From: an uncultured Lachnospiraceae bacterium
Lineage (GTDB): Bacteria; Bacillota; Clostridia; Lachnospirales; Lachnospiraceae
Assembly (NCBI GenBank): GCA_947174725.1
Contig: CAMWKA010000091.1
Coordinates: 1 to 7,197, forward strand
DNA length: 7,197 nucleotides
Direction: 5' to 3'
The notes under the pieces were generated by a model. It saw only the letters and a list, made by a program, of their open reading frames with translations, had not been told where the DNA came from and did no database searches. A program made the translations under genes and the position numbers. This document shows positions 1-6,615 of the stretch, in pieces (positions within the stretch are counted from its first letter, which is position 1; each line of letters begins with the position of its first letter).

Positions 1-330
1 CACCTGAGAAGATATACAGACTGAATTGCCATGATGATATTTCATCAGAACCGTTTCGATCAGATTACCGTCCGCCAGCTGAAACAGGTATTTTCTTGTG
101 CCGTCCTGTTTGGAAATCTGTTCCCTTACCATACGCAGTGCAGTAAAAGAATATTCCTGACCCAGCCTTTCCCGGAACGCTTTGGACAGATTGGTCATCT
201 CCTCATAAGAACCGGCCAGCTTCCGATGCATCCATTCATAAAGCTGTATCGCATGAAACTCCTTCTCTCCCAAAGCCTTGATTTCTTCCTTTAACTCTTC
301 TAAGGTCAAAGATTTGATATCCTTCAACAT
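1..330 (-). CDS. rlmN: 23S rRNA (adenine-2503-C2)-methyltransferase RlmN, N-terminal 110 residues (partial)
   Basis: RlmN is a radical-SAM enzyme that methylates C2 of A2503 in 23S rRNA and of A37 in some tRNAs. Reading the minus strand from the ATG at 330-328 gives an uninterrupted frame to the window edge. It begins MLKDIKSLTLEELKEE and contains the N-terminal family signatures IQLYEWMHRK and MTNLSKAFRE, then LIETVLM and GNSVCISSQV. The window ends just before the GC and the CxxxCxxC cluster that would bind the 4Fe-4S centre, so the catalytic core lies outside. The start overlaps the rsmB stop by 7 bases (ATGTTGA), with AGGAG at 347-343 twelve bases upstream and a closer AGGA, which suggests translational coupling to rsmB. 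Identification rests on these motifs and on rsmB-rlmN being a conserved Firmicutes gene pair. Confidence 0.95.
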   Translation of the reverse strand, partial: MLKDIKSLTLEELKEEIKALGEKEFHAIQLYEWMHRKLAGSYEEMTNLSKAFRERLGQEYSFTALRMVREQISKQDGTRKYLFQLADGNLIETVLMKYHHGNSVCISSQV

Positions 331-1706
331 CCGTCCTGCTTTCTCCTAAATTTAGCTATAAAAAATCCGTCGCTTTGATGAGTACCCGGAAGCAGCTGGA
401 GCTGGTTACTATTCTCCAGTATGCCTGCCTTCAGCGGCACAGCCTCCATAGGCAGCTGTTCCGGTATCCATGCCGCGTTTTTTTCATTTTCCTCTTCGCT
501 GATGGTACAGGTACTATATAGCAGAATGCCGCCCGGCTTCAGATAGCGGTAAACCGTCCCCAGGATCTTTCTCTGGAGCGCAGCCAGGTCCCTGATCTGT
601 TCTTCTGTCACACGATAACGGATATCCGCTTTATGTCCGATTACGCCAAGCCCCGAACATGGAAGATCCGCAATCACCACGTCTGCCTTTCCGAGCATCG
701 ACTCGTCCAAAACCGCGGCATCCCATATCTGAATTTTTATTCTGTCTTTTTCCAGCATGTCAGGATGCAGACGTATCGCATTATCCCGGATCAGATCCAA
801 TTTATATTCTGAAATATCTCGGGCGTCCACCACTCCGTTGATACCCGTTTTCTCCGCCGCATGCATCGCCTTACCGCCCGGCGCGGCGCAGACGTCGAGG
901 ACCAGATCCCCCTCCCGGATACCGGCAAGCTCTACTGCCAGCATGGAACTGATATCCTGTACGGCAAACAACCCTTCTTCATACCCGTAAATCCTTGCAA
1001 CCCCGTCCACATGTTCCAGACGGTAAGCATAAGGCAGATACGGATGCTCACTGATACAATATCCCTGAAGCGCCGCCTTTTCTTTCCATTGCTCCTGCCG
1101 CCCCTTCGGCAGCGTCTCCTTCAGTCGGATGGTAAGCGGCAACGGCTTTTGAAACTCTGCCAGCATCTTTTCCACGGTTTCCACGTCATACCGTTCGGAC
1201 CACATATGTACCAGCCATACCGGCATGGAATATCTGACAGAGAAATATTGCTCCATGTTCTCTTTGGAGGGCCAGACGATCTGATCCTTCTCCCGGCTGA
1301 CCGTCCTTAGAACCCCATTCACAAATCCTTTTAACCCTTGGAGACCCTTGCTGACCGCGAGATTGACCGCTTCATTGCAAGCCGCGGAATCCGGCACCGT
1401 TTCCATATAAAGGATCTGATATATCCCCATCCGCAGGATATTTAATATGACCGGCTTCATCTTTCCAACACTTGTCCGGGAATACTGACCGATCACATAA
1501 TCCAGCGTGATCTTTCGTTCCACACAGCCTTCCGCCAGACGTTTGATAAAAGATTTATCCCGGCCATCCATATAATCATATTTATTTAATACATCCCTGA
1601 TCAGAAGATTATCCTTGATGGGCGCAGCCACCTCCCTTTCCGGCAGAAGCTCCATTAATATCTCCAAAACGATCGACCGGGTCTTTGTCGCTTTTTTTCC
1701 GCCCAT
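324..1706 (-). CDS. rsmB: 16S rRNA (cytosine-967-C5)-methyltransferase RsmB
   Basis: RsmB methylates C5 of C967 in 16S rRNA using SAM. In the 460-residue form chosen here, the N-terminal third is the NusB-like RNA-binding domain (RSIVLEILMELL at about 10-21; SAACNEAVNLA and GLKGFVNGVLR at about 107-134). The C-terminal half is the SAM-dependent methyltransferase: motif I VLDVCAAPGGKAMHAA at about 269-284, motif IV ADLPCSG with Cys350, and motif VI YSTCTIS with the catalytic Cys400. It ends in the usual DGFFIAKFRR. I prefer the ATG at 1706 because AGGGGAGG (1720-1713) lies six bases upstream. The ATG at 1727 in the same frame would add MTKGRAR, but its upstream sequence is the tandem repeat and has no Shine-Dalgarno. 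It lies 66 bases after the peptidase gene and overlaps rlmN at its end. Confidence 0.95.
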   Translation of the reverse strand: MGGKKATKTRSIVLEILMELLPEREVAAPIKDNLLIRDVLNKYDYMDGRDKSFIKRLAEGCVERKITLDYVIGQYSRTSVGKMKPVILNILRMGIYQILYMETVPDSAACNEAVNLAVSKGLQGLKGFVNGVLRTVSREKDQIVWPSKENMEQYFSVRYSMPVWLVHMWSERYDVETVEKMLAEFQKPLPLTIRLKETLPKGRQEQWKEKAALQGYCISEHPYLPYAYRLEHVDGVARIYGYEEGLFAVQDISSMLAVELAGIREGDLVLDVCAAPGGKAMHAAEKTGINGVVDARDISEYKLDLIRDNAIRLHPDMLEKDRIKIQIWDAAVLDESMLGKADVVIADLPCSGLGVIGHKADIRYRVTEEQIRDLAALQRKILGTVYRYLKPGGILLYSTCTISEEENEKNAAWIPEQLPMEAVPLKAGILENSNQLQLLPGTHQSDGFFIAKFRRKQDGC

Positions 1707-1712
1707 CCGCGC

Positions 1713-1720
1713 CCTCCCCT
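1713..1720 (-). promoter_or_regulatory. Shine-Dalgarno that decides the rsmB start
   Basis: AGGGGAGG on the minus strand, six bases before the ATG at 1706. It lies inside the coding sequence if translation began at the upstream in-frame ATG (1727), and so favours the shorter RsmB, whose N-terminus is MGGKKATK. Confidence 0.65.
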
Positions 1721-1728
1721 TCGTCATA

Positions 1729-1767
1729 AAATGACTACGTCAAATGACTACGTCAAATGACTACGTC
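1729..1767. repeat. Three perfect tandem copies of a 13-bp unit
   Basis: The plus-strand unit AAATGACTACGTC occurs at 1729-1741, 1742-1754 and 1755-1767 with no mismatch. It fills most of the gap between the peptidase stop codon (1775-1773) and the rsmB start. Across the copies each unit presents TGAC-TAC-GTCA, a short hyphenated dyad; in the minus-strand transcript this reads UGAC-GUA-GUCA and could form small stem-loops. A degenerate echo, TTTATGACGAAG, runs into the first possible rsmB ATG at 1727. The 13-base period is not a multiple of three, so copy-number change would not preserve a reading frame. The function is unknown. Confidence 0.95.
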
Positions 1768-1772
1768 ATTAC

Positions 1773-2459
1773 TTATTTTCGTCTTCTTCCGTAAAGCGCC
1801 ATCAGACGAAGCAGCTGCAGAACGGCGATTGCCGCAGATGCCACATAGGTCATGGCTGCTGCCCGCAATACCTTTTTACAGTCCCCGGCTTCCGTGGAAG
1901 ACAGGATTCCATAAGATTCCGTCAGCTTTATAGCGCGTCGGGAAGCGTCAAATTCCACAGGAAGCGTTATTACCTGAAATAATACGGCAAAGGAAAATAC
2001 AAAGATCCCTACATTGATCAGAAACTGGTTATAGCTGAATATCGTACCCGCTATGATCAGCCAGATCCACACCTTAGAACCGATATTTGCTACCGGAAGG
2101 ATCAGCGAACGCAGCGTCAATGGCAAATACTGCTCCTGATGCTGTATTGCATGACCGCACTCATGAGCCGCCACTCCCACTGCCGCAACAGAACTCATAC
2201 CATAAACCTCCTCAGAGAGGCACAATTTCTTATTGATCGGATCATAATGATCCGTCAGCTTCCCGGCAACCTGACATACCACAACATCCGTGATCCCAGC
2301 TGCCTGCAGCATCCTTCTTGCAGTATCTTCCCCTGTCATCCCTGACATGCTTAGAGTCCTGCTATATTTATTAAATACAGCGTTGACGCGTGCTGACGCC
2401 CCCAAAGATACCACGCCCATGATAAGAATTAAAAGATACAATAAATCTGATAAATACAT
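1773..2459 (-). CDS. YugP-type membrane zinc metallopeptidase
   Basis: A 228-residue protein of the YugP / Zn_peptidase_2 family, predicted to be an integral membrane metalloprotease whose substrate is not established. The zinc signature HECGH is at 99-103 within VGVAAHECGHAIQHQ. The likely third-ligand region LPVEFDASRRA is at about 167-177, with Glu169 a plausible third ligand. Hydrophobic segments are visible at about 5-20 (LLYLLILIMGVVSLG), 117-140, 147-166 and 203-221, placing the active site next to the membrane. The family-typical stretch after the first segment (AGITDVVV, then LTDHYDPINKKLCLSEEVYG) is intact. AAGGGAG sits seven bases before the ATG at 2459. It lies 61 bases after fmt and 66 before rsmB, all co-oriented, so co-transcription is likely. 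I leave the symbol blank because yugP is a B. subtilis locus name. Confidence 0.92.
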   Translation of the reverse strand: MYLSDLLYLLILIMGVVSLGASARVNAVFNKYSRTLSMSGMTGEDTARRMLQAAGITDVVVCQVAGKLTDHYDPINKKLCLSEEVYGMSSVAAVGVAAHECGHAIQHQEQYLPLTLRSLILPVANIGSKVWIWLIIAGTIFSYNQFLINVGIFVFSFAVLFQVITLPVEFDASRRAIKLTESYGILSSTEAGDCKKVLRAAAMTYVASAAIAVLQLLRLMALYGRRRK

Positions 2460-2520
2460 ATTGATTCTCCCTTCTTTCCTCTATAAATTATTTTATTCTT
2501 AACTGTATCACTACCACTTA

Positions 2521-3450
2521 CTATTCCAGTCTGCTTCCTTCTTCCATATGATACCCCAGCAGGAAATCCTTCACAGCCATCCGTTTCTTTCCTTCCAATT
2601 GCAGTTCCATGATCCTGATCACCCCTTCTCCGCAGGCAATGGAAACGCTTTCTTTCTCTACAGCAAGGATCGTTCCCGGCGCATGAGCATGAACCGACTG
2701 GTTCCACTGCGCCTTCCAGATCTTCAATGTCTTTCCGTTCCACATAGTATAAGCGCTTGGCCAGGAATTCATTCCCCGGATCTGCTGTTCTATCTGCTTC
2801 GACGTTCTGCTCCAATCGATCCGTCCGTCCTCCTTTTTCAGCATCCTTGCATAGGTGCTTAAGGAAGCGTCCTGTTTTCTTTTTACCACATCACCCCGCC
2901 AGATTCCATCCAGCGTTTCCACAAGAAGCTCAGCACCAAGAACGGAAAGCTTTTCAAACAGGCTTTCCCCTGTTTCCTCCTGCGCAATCAGAATCTCCTT
3001 TTGCGTAAGGATATCTCCCGTATCCAGCCCCTCATCCATCTGCATGATAGTAACACCCGTCTTATCCTCTCCATTGATGACTGCCCACTGGATAGGCGCT
3101 GCCCCCCGGTACTTGGGAAGCAGCGAGGCATGGATATTCACACAGCCATACCGCGGCATTTCCAGAATTTCTTTGGAAAGTATCTGTCCAAAAGCTGCCG
3201 CCACAAAAATATCCGCATGATAAGACTTTAACTGCTCCACTGCCTCCGGCGCTTTGATCTTTACCGGCTGAAACACCGGAATACCATGTTTCAACGCACA
3301 TTCCTTGACCGGAGAAAACAGGACTTCCTTTCCCCTGCCGCGCTGTCTGTCCGGCTGCGTCACGACTGCTATGATTTTATGCCCGGCTTCAATCAGTTTT
3401 TCCAATGCCGGCACCGCAAAATCCGGCGTCCCCATATATACGATATCCAT
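2521..3450 (-). CDS. fmt: Methionyl-tRNA formyltransferase
   Basis: Fmt transfers a formyl group from 10-formyl-tetrahydrofolate to the amino group of methionyl-initiator tRNA, allowing bacterial translation initiation. The 309-residue length is normal. The N-terminal Rossmann-like catalytic domain starts MDIVYMGTPDFAVPALEKL, followed by VVTQPDRQRGRGK. The active-site segment VNIHASLLPKYRGAAPIQWA supplies Asn105 and His107, and MDEGLDTGDIL supplies Asp143, matching the N-H-D catalytic triad of the family. The C-terminal tRNA-binding OB-like domain follows, with GMNSWPSAYTMWNGKTLKIW and the closing VKDFLLGYHM. A strong AGGGAGGTC lies five bases before the ATG at 3450. It follows def by 53 bases, the standard def-fmt pairing: Fmt adds the formyl group and Def later removes it. 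Confidence 0.97.
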   Translation of the reverse strand: MDIVYMGTPDFAVPALEKLIEAGHKIIAVVTQPDRQRGRGKEVLFSPVKECALKHGIPVFQPVKIKAPEAVEQLKSYHADIFVAAAFGQILSKEILEMPRYGCVNIHASLLPKYRGAAPIQWAVINGEDKTGVTIMQMDEGLDTGDILTQKEILIAQEETGESLFEKLSVLGAELLVETLDGIWRGDVVKRKQDASLSTYARMLKKEDGRIDWSRTSKQIEQQIRGMNSWPSAYTMWNGKTLKIWKAQWNQSVHAHAPGTILAVEKESVSIACGEGVIRIMELQLEGKKRMAVKDFLLGYHMEEGSRLE

Positions 3451-3503
3451 TCCCGACCTCCCTGCATACTACATATCTGCTGCGACTCCTCCGCCGCTTA
3501 TTT

Positions 3504-3980
3504 TTACTCTTCTTCACCGGAAGGATTATCCTCCAGTCCTTCCTCTACCCGTTCCACGTACAGATGACCATCCAGATGTTCCAGTTCATGGCAGATCGCC
3601 CTTGCCAGAAGCTCGCTGCCTTCTATTTCGATCTCCTGCATGTCCTCATTCATCGCAGCCACTTTGACATAATTAGGTCTGGTAACAATACCCCTTTTAC
3701 CGGGGACGCTCAGACATCCTTCGTAATCCCTCTGCTCGCCGCTGCTTTCAATGATCTTCGGATTGATCAGTACGATCGGATCCTCGCCTGTCACATCAAT
3801 CACCGCGATCCGTTTCAAGACGCCAACCTGCGGTGCCGCCAGCCCTACACCGTTAGCGTCGTACATGGTCTCCAGCATGTCCATGATCAATTCTTTGGTC
3901 CGTTCATTTACTTCCTTTACTTCCCGGCACACTTTTTCAAGTACGTCATCCCCCATTACCCTGATATTCCTGATAGCCAT
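3504..3980 (-). CDS. def: Peptide deformylase
   Basis: Def removes the N-terminal formyl group from nascent proteins at the ribosome. The 158-residue protein carries all three family motifs: GVGLAAPQ at 44-51 (motif 1), EGCLS at 87-91 with metal ligand Cys89 (motif 2), and HELEH at 131-135 with metal ligands His131 and His135 and catalytic Glu132 (motif 3). The fourth position of motif 3 is Glu rather than the commoner Asp, a tolerated variant. The lack of a long insertion and the short acidic tail (VEEGLEDNPSGEEE) are consistent with a small Firmicutes deformylase of the bacterial type. AAGGAAG sits seven bases before the ATG at 3980. Upstream, instead of a short junction with priA, there is a 321-base non-coding stretch filled by an inserted palindromic element, so def and fmt may be expressed partly independently of priA. 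Confidence 0.97.
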   Translation of the reverse strand: MAIRNIRVMGDDVLEKVCREVKEVNERTKELIMDMLETMYDANGVGLAAPQVGVLKRIAVIDVTGEDPIVLINPKIIESSGEQRDYEGCLSVPGKRGIVTRPNYVKVAAMNEDMQEIEIEGSELLARAICHELEHLDGHLYVERVEEGLEDNPSGEEE

Positions 3981-4003
3981 AATGTAACTTCCTTTCCTTT
4001 CAT

Positions 4004-4017
4004 TATCGATATTATAT
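4004..4017. repeat. Left copy of 14-bp direct repeat (putative target-site duplication)
   Basis: TATCGATATTATAT, identical to 4273-4286. The pair brackets the palindromic element. On this side two extra T plus an A (4018-4020) separate the repeat from the element's GGTAATTGCG terminus, so the duplication boundary is uncertain by a few bases. Confidence 0.85.
4011..4016 (-). promoter_or_regulatory. Possible -10 box for def within the left direct repeat
   Basis: A perfect TATAAT on the minus strand, about 30 bases before the def ATG. Transcription from it would give a short leader carrying the AAGGAAG ribosome site. The nearest -35-like hexamer is TTGCCA (4042-4037), inside the inserted element with a 20-base spacer, which is longer than the 16-18 preferred. 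The region is AT-rich, so a chance TATAAT is quite possible. Confidence 0.25.
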
Positions 4018-4023
4018 TTAGGT

Positions 4024-4139
4024 AATTGCGAAACTCTGGCAAAATTCTTTTCTATTGTGCATCATTGACAATTCAGCGCCTGCTTATGAATTTGTCAATG
4101 CTGCACAATAAAATTTTAACTATTAAGAGTTTCGCAATT
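4024..4139. repeat. Hairpin A: long imperfect palindrome inside the element
   Basis: The base is a perfect 14-bp pairing of AATTGCGAAACTCT (4024-4037) with its complement at 4126-4139. After an imperfect AT-rich section, 4053-4074 pairs with 4088-4110, nearly perfectly apart from one mismatch and one extra base. The apical loop is about 13 bases (4075-4087). The lower left arm is also the element's left terminus, so it can pair instead with the right terminus at 4260-4269. Confidence 0.9.
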
Positions 4140-4150
4140 CTGTCTATGAG

Positions 4151-4248
4151 GGTTACATAACCTGAAGTTTGAATATCTATGTTTCAAAAATGATTTCATT
4201 TATGATGCTTTTGAAACATAGATATTCAAACGAAGAGTTATGTAAACC
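4151..4248. repeat. Hairpin B: 23-bp perfect stem with outer stem
   Basis: Bases 4167-4189 pair perfectly with 4209-4231 (23 bp), with a 19-base loop. Five-base internal loops on each side separate this from an outer stem, GGTTACATAAC (4151-4161) with GTTATGTAAACC (4237-4248), which has one bulge. The stem is AT-rich with no following T-run on either strand, so it does not look like an intrinsic terminator. As RNA it could be a double-strand-specific RNase substrate. Confidence 0.92.
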
Positions 4249-4272
4249 GGACTTAACTCTTTCGCAATTACC

Positions 4273-4286
4273 TATCGATATTATAT
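4273..4286. repeat. Right copy of 14-bp direct repeat (putative target-site duplication)
   Basis: TATCGATATTATAT, identical to 4004-4017 and directly abutting the element's right terminus (TTTCGCAATTACC). It lies 15 bases beyond the priA stop codon, so the insertion did not disturb priA coding sequence. Confidence 0.85.
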
Positions 4287-4301
4287 AGGTATATCCAGTA
4301 T

Positions 4302-6575
4302 CTAAAACAGATTCATTGGATCAAAATCAAACTGCAGCATCTGACTTCCCTGTTCCATAGCCTTCGTCATTCCCTCGATCCGGTCCTTGCACGCAATCAG
4401 GAACTGCTTACTCTCATGTTTGATATACAATACGGTCCGATGGATATCATTGATCCTGGCAACCGCTGCTGGTGCCGGACCGATGATCTGCGTATGTTCC
4501 TTTTCCCGACGTTCTGATAACAGTTCCGATAATTCCCCTGCGACCCGCTCCGCCAGCGCCATTCCATCCGCTTCCTCTTTCGCAAAGATCTGTACTGCCA
4601 GCATATGCTGCGCCGGCGGGTATCCTGCCAGACGACGGTACAGGATCTCTTCCTGATAAAAACTGAGATAATCCTGCTTTGCGGCGTTGACGATGCCGTA
4701 ATTGTCCGGCTGATATGTCTGGATGACCACCTCGCCCTTTTTATCTCCTCTGCCTGCTCTGCCTGCCGCCTGAGTCAGCAGCTGGAATGTCCTTTCCGCC
4801 GCTCTGTAATCTCCTACGCTTAATGACAGATCCGCAGCAATCGCTCCAACCAATGTCGTATTGGGAAAATCATGTCCCTTGACGATCATCTGCGTACCGA
4901 TCAGAACATCCGCCTCATGTGCCGCAAAGGAAGACAGGATCTTTTCATAATCCTCCTTCTTTCGGGTCGTATCCGCATCCATGCGAAGCACCCTGACAGA
5001 AGGATACCATTTTTTTAATTCTTCTTCAATACGCTGCGTTCCTGCCCGAAAACCCGCAATATAGGGCGAACCGCATTCCGGACATTCCATGAGCATATCC
5101 GTCTGATATCCGCAATAATGGCATATCAGCTTCTGTTCCTTTTTCTGATACATGCCATCCCCATGATGCTGCGACAGGGAAACATCGCAATGAGGACATT
5201 TTACCACATAACCACACTCTCTGCACGATACAAATCCGGCATAGCCGCGGCGGTTGATAAAGAGCATGATCTGTTCTTCCCGAAGCAGCCGTTCCAGCAT
5301 CAACTCCTTTAATTTCCGGGAAAAGAAACTTTTATTGCCTTCTTTCAGTTCCTTCCTCATATCCGCAATATGTACCCGCGGAAGGACTGCGTTCTGCGGA
5401 CGGTATTTCAGTTCATATAAGCGATATTCCCCCTTTAGCGCTCTGTAATAGGATTCCAAAGACGGCGTCGCCGAGCCCAGCACCAGCGCAGCATGATCTC
5501 TTTTCGCAATATATTCAGCCACTTCCCTTGCATGGTACTTGGGCATTTTCTCACTTTTATAGCTGTTTTCATGTTCTTCATCGATCACGATCAGTCCCAA
5601 CTGCATAAACGGGGTAAATAAAGCAGACCTGGGACCAATCATTACATCCAGTTGTCCTGTTCTGGCACGTTCATACTGATCATAGCGCTCCCCATCGGAC
5701 AGTCTGGAATGAAGCACGGAAACCCTGTCGCCAAACCTTGCATAAAACCGCATCAGCGTTTGAAATGTCAATGCGATCTCCGGAATCAGCACGATTGCCT
5801 GTTTTCCCATGGAGATATTTTTCTCGATCAATTCCATGTACACTTCCGTCTTACCGCTTCCCGTGATCCCATGTAGCAGGGATACGCCCGGTTCCGCCTC
5901 CTCCATACTCTTCAGGATGCCGTCCACAGCCTGCTGCTGTTCCCCGGAAAGTACCGGCTTTTCAACCTTCCGGTCGCTTCTCATCGAAGGATTACGATAC
6001 TCCCGTGTCGTTACGATCTGAAGTACGCCCTGTTTTTCTAAGGAATGGATCGTCGAAGAAGCCACATTCATCTTGCCGGTTACCAACTGATAAGGCAGCT
6101 CCTTGACGGATAAAAACTCCTGCAAAAGCCTTCGTCTTGCAATCTGTCGGCAGGGATGACATTTTGCGATCAACCCTGCCAATATCTCATCTTCAACAAT
6201 ACACTGTAAACATTTATACTGCTGCTCCTTGATCTTCTTTTTCACCGGCAGGACAGTCTTCATTGCCGTGATCATGGTAGAACCGTAATTGTTCTTCATC
6301 CAGTAAGCCAGCTGCAATGTCTTCGCTTCCATGCTGACCGCCTTTTCATTGATGGAAACGATTTCTTTGATACGGGATTCCTCCCATTGGGATTCATCCG
6401 TCAGTTCCATGATATACGCTTTTCTTTTACTATTTCCCTTGCCAAACGGTACGATCACCTCATCTCCCACCTTCGCGGTCTGTCCAAGATGTTCCGGAAG
6501 CCGGTATTGAAACAGCCGGTCTACCTTTTCATGGGAGATATCTACTATCACATTAGCATATTTCTTTCTATTCAT
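4302..6575 (-). CDS. priA: Primosomal protein N' (replication restart helicase PriA)
   Basis: PriA recognises stalled or repaired forks and reloads the replicative helicase using 3'-to-5' ATP-driven unwinding. In the 757-residue form used here: 3'-end DNA-binding domain at about 1-105 (YANVIVDISHEKVDRLFQY); linker/winged-helix region at about 110-200; helicase lobe 1 with Walker A GITGSGKT 236-243, DEEH 332-335 and GSAT 367-370; zinc region with eight cysteines in four CxxC pairs (451/454, 460/463, 485/488, 498/501); lobe 2 with GTQMIVKGHDF and TQAAGRAGR; C-terminal domain from about 640. The linker has two further CxxC pairs (122/125, 139/142) that I do not recall as standard. The ATG at 6575 is preferred because it gives the usual family N-terminus, although its ribosome site is weak (GTGGA). 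A GTG at 6623 would add 16 residues and overlap murE, but its GGAGG is only three bases away. Confidence 0.96.
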   Translation of the reverse strand: MNRKKYANVIVDISHEKVDRLFQYRLPEHLGQTAKVGDEVIVPFGKGNSKRKAYIMELTDESQWEESRIKEIVSINEKAVSMEAKTLQLAYWMKNNYGSTMITAMKTVLPVKKKIKEQQYKCLQCIVEDEILAGLIAKCHPCRQIARRRLLQEFLSVKELPYQLVTGKMNVASSTIHSLEKQGVLQIVTTREYRNPSMRSDRKVEKPVLSGEQQQAVDGILKSMEEAEPGVSLLHGITGSGKTEVYMELIEKNISMGKQAIVLIPEIALTFQTLMRFYARFGDRVSVLHSRLSDGERYDQYERARTGQLDVMIGPRSALFTPFMQLGLIVIDEEHENSYKSEKMPKYHAREVAEYIAKRDHAALVLGSATPSLESYYRALKGEYRLYELKYRPQNAVLPRVHIADMRKELKEGNKSFFSRKLKELMLERLLREEQIMLFINRRGYAGFVSCRECGYVVKCPHCDVSLSQHHGDGMYQKKEQKLICHYCGYQTDMLMECPECGSPYIAGFRAGTQRIEEELKKWYPSVRVLRMDADTTRKKEDYEKILSSFAAHEADVLIGTQMIVKGHDFPNTTLVGAIAADLSLSVGDYRAAERTFQLLTQAAGRAGRGDKKGEVVIQTYQPDNYGIVNAAKQDYLSFYQEEILYRRLAGYPPAQHMLAVQIFAKEEADGMALAERVAGELSELLSERREKEHTQIIGPAPAAVARINDIHRTVLYIKHESKQFLIACKDRIEGMTKAMEQGSQMLQFDFDPMNLF

Positions 6576-6615
6576 CACTTTATCCACATCATACCATATC
6601 ATCCGACCGGAGGTT

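Larger units (their letters stand above)
4021..4272. mobile_element. MITE-like 252-bp non-coding palindromic insertion
   Basis: The ends are inverted: AGGTAATTGCGAAA at 4020-4033 and its complement at 4260-4273. The outermost base pair is shared with flanking sequence, so I bound the element at 4021-4272. A 14-bp direct repeat flanks it, as expected for target duplication on insertion. No protein frame is visible. Internally it holds two long hairpins (4024-4139 and 4151-4248) inside the terminal stem, giving a potential three-way cruciform. Terminal inverted repeats, a flanking duplication, small size and no coding capacity match a non-autonomous element moved by a transposase elsewhere. I cannot assign the IS family; a 14-bp duplication is long and would fit only some families. 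Alternatives are a structured regulatory RNA or an old intergenic repeat family. It sits in the priA-def gap, so it is transcribed with the operon. Confidence 0.75.

Noticed and set aside
861..1310. A 149-codon plus-strand open frame inside rsmB
   Set aside because: It lies entirely antisense to the RsmB catalytic domain, with no recognisable domain. Such frames are expected by-products of the coding bias on the other strand.
1692..1698. Run of seven A (coding strand) at the start of rsmB as a programmed frameshift or phase-variable tract
   Set aside because: It encodes Lys-Lys in a normally reading gene. There is no downstream structure or alternative frame product to support frameshifting, and seven bases is short for phase variation.
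2429..2815. A 128-codon minus-strand open frame overlapping the end of fmt and the start of the peptidase gene
   Set aside because: It is an out-of-frame reading of the fmt C-terminal region. Both overlapped genes are intact and well supported.
3405..4025. A 206-codon plus-strand open frame opposite def and the start of fmt
   Set aside because: It is antisense to two genes with complete catalytic motifs. Its translation is a low-complexity mirror of the opposite strand, and no plausible ribosome site or family motif is visible.
4065..4098. TTGACA hexamers on both strands inside hairpin A
   Set aside because: The palindrome produces the motif on each strand automatically. At 17 bases spacing the -10 positions (GAATTT and TGAATT) are poor, so I do not call a promoter.
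4151..4248. Hairpin B as an intrinsic terminator after priA
   Set aside because: The stem is AT-rich and neither strand has a T-run after it. Termination would need the usual GC-rich stem and U-tract.
4004..4286. CRISPR or riboswitch interpretation of the priA-def gap
   Set aside because: There are no regularly spaced repeats with unique spacers and no known riboswitch core that I can recognise. Inverted ends plus a flanking direct repeat explain the layout better.
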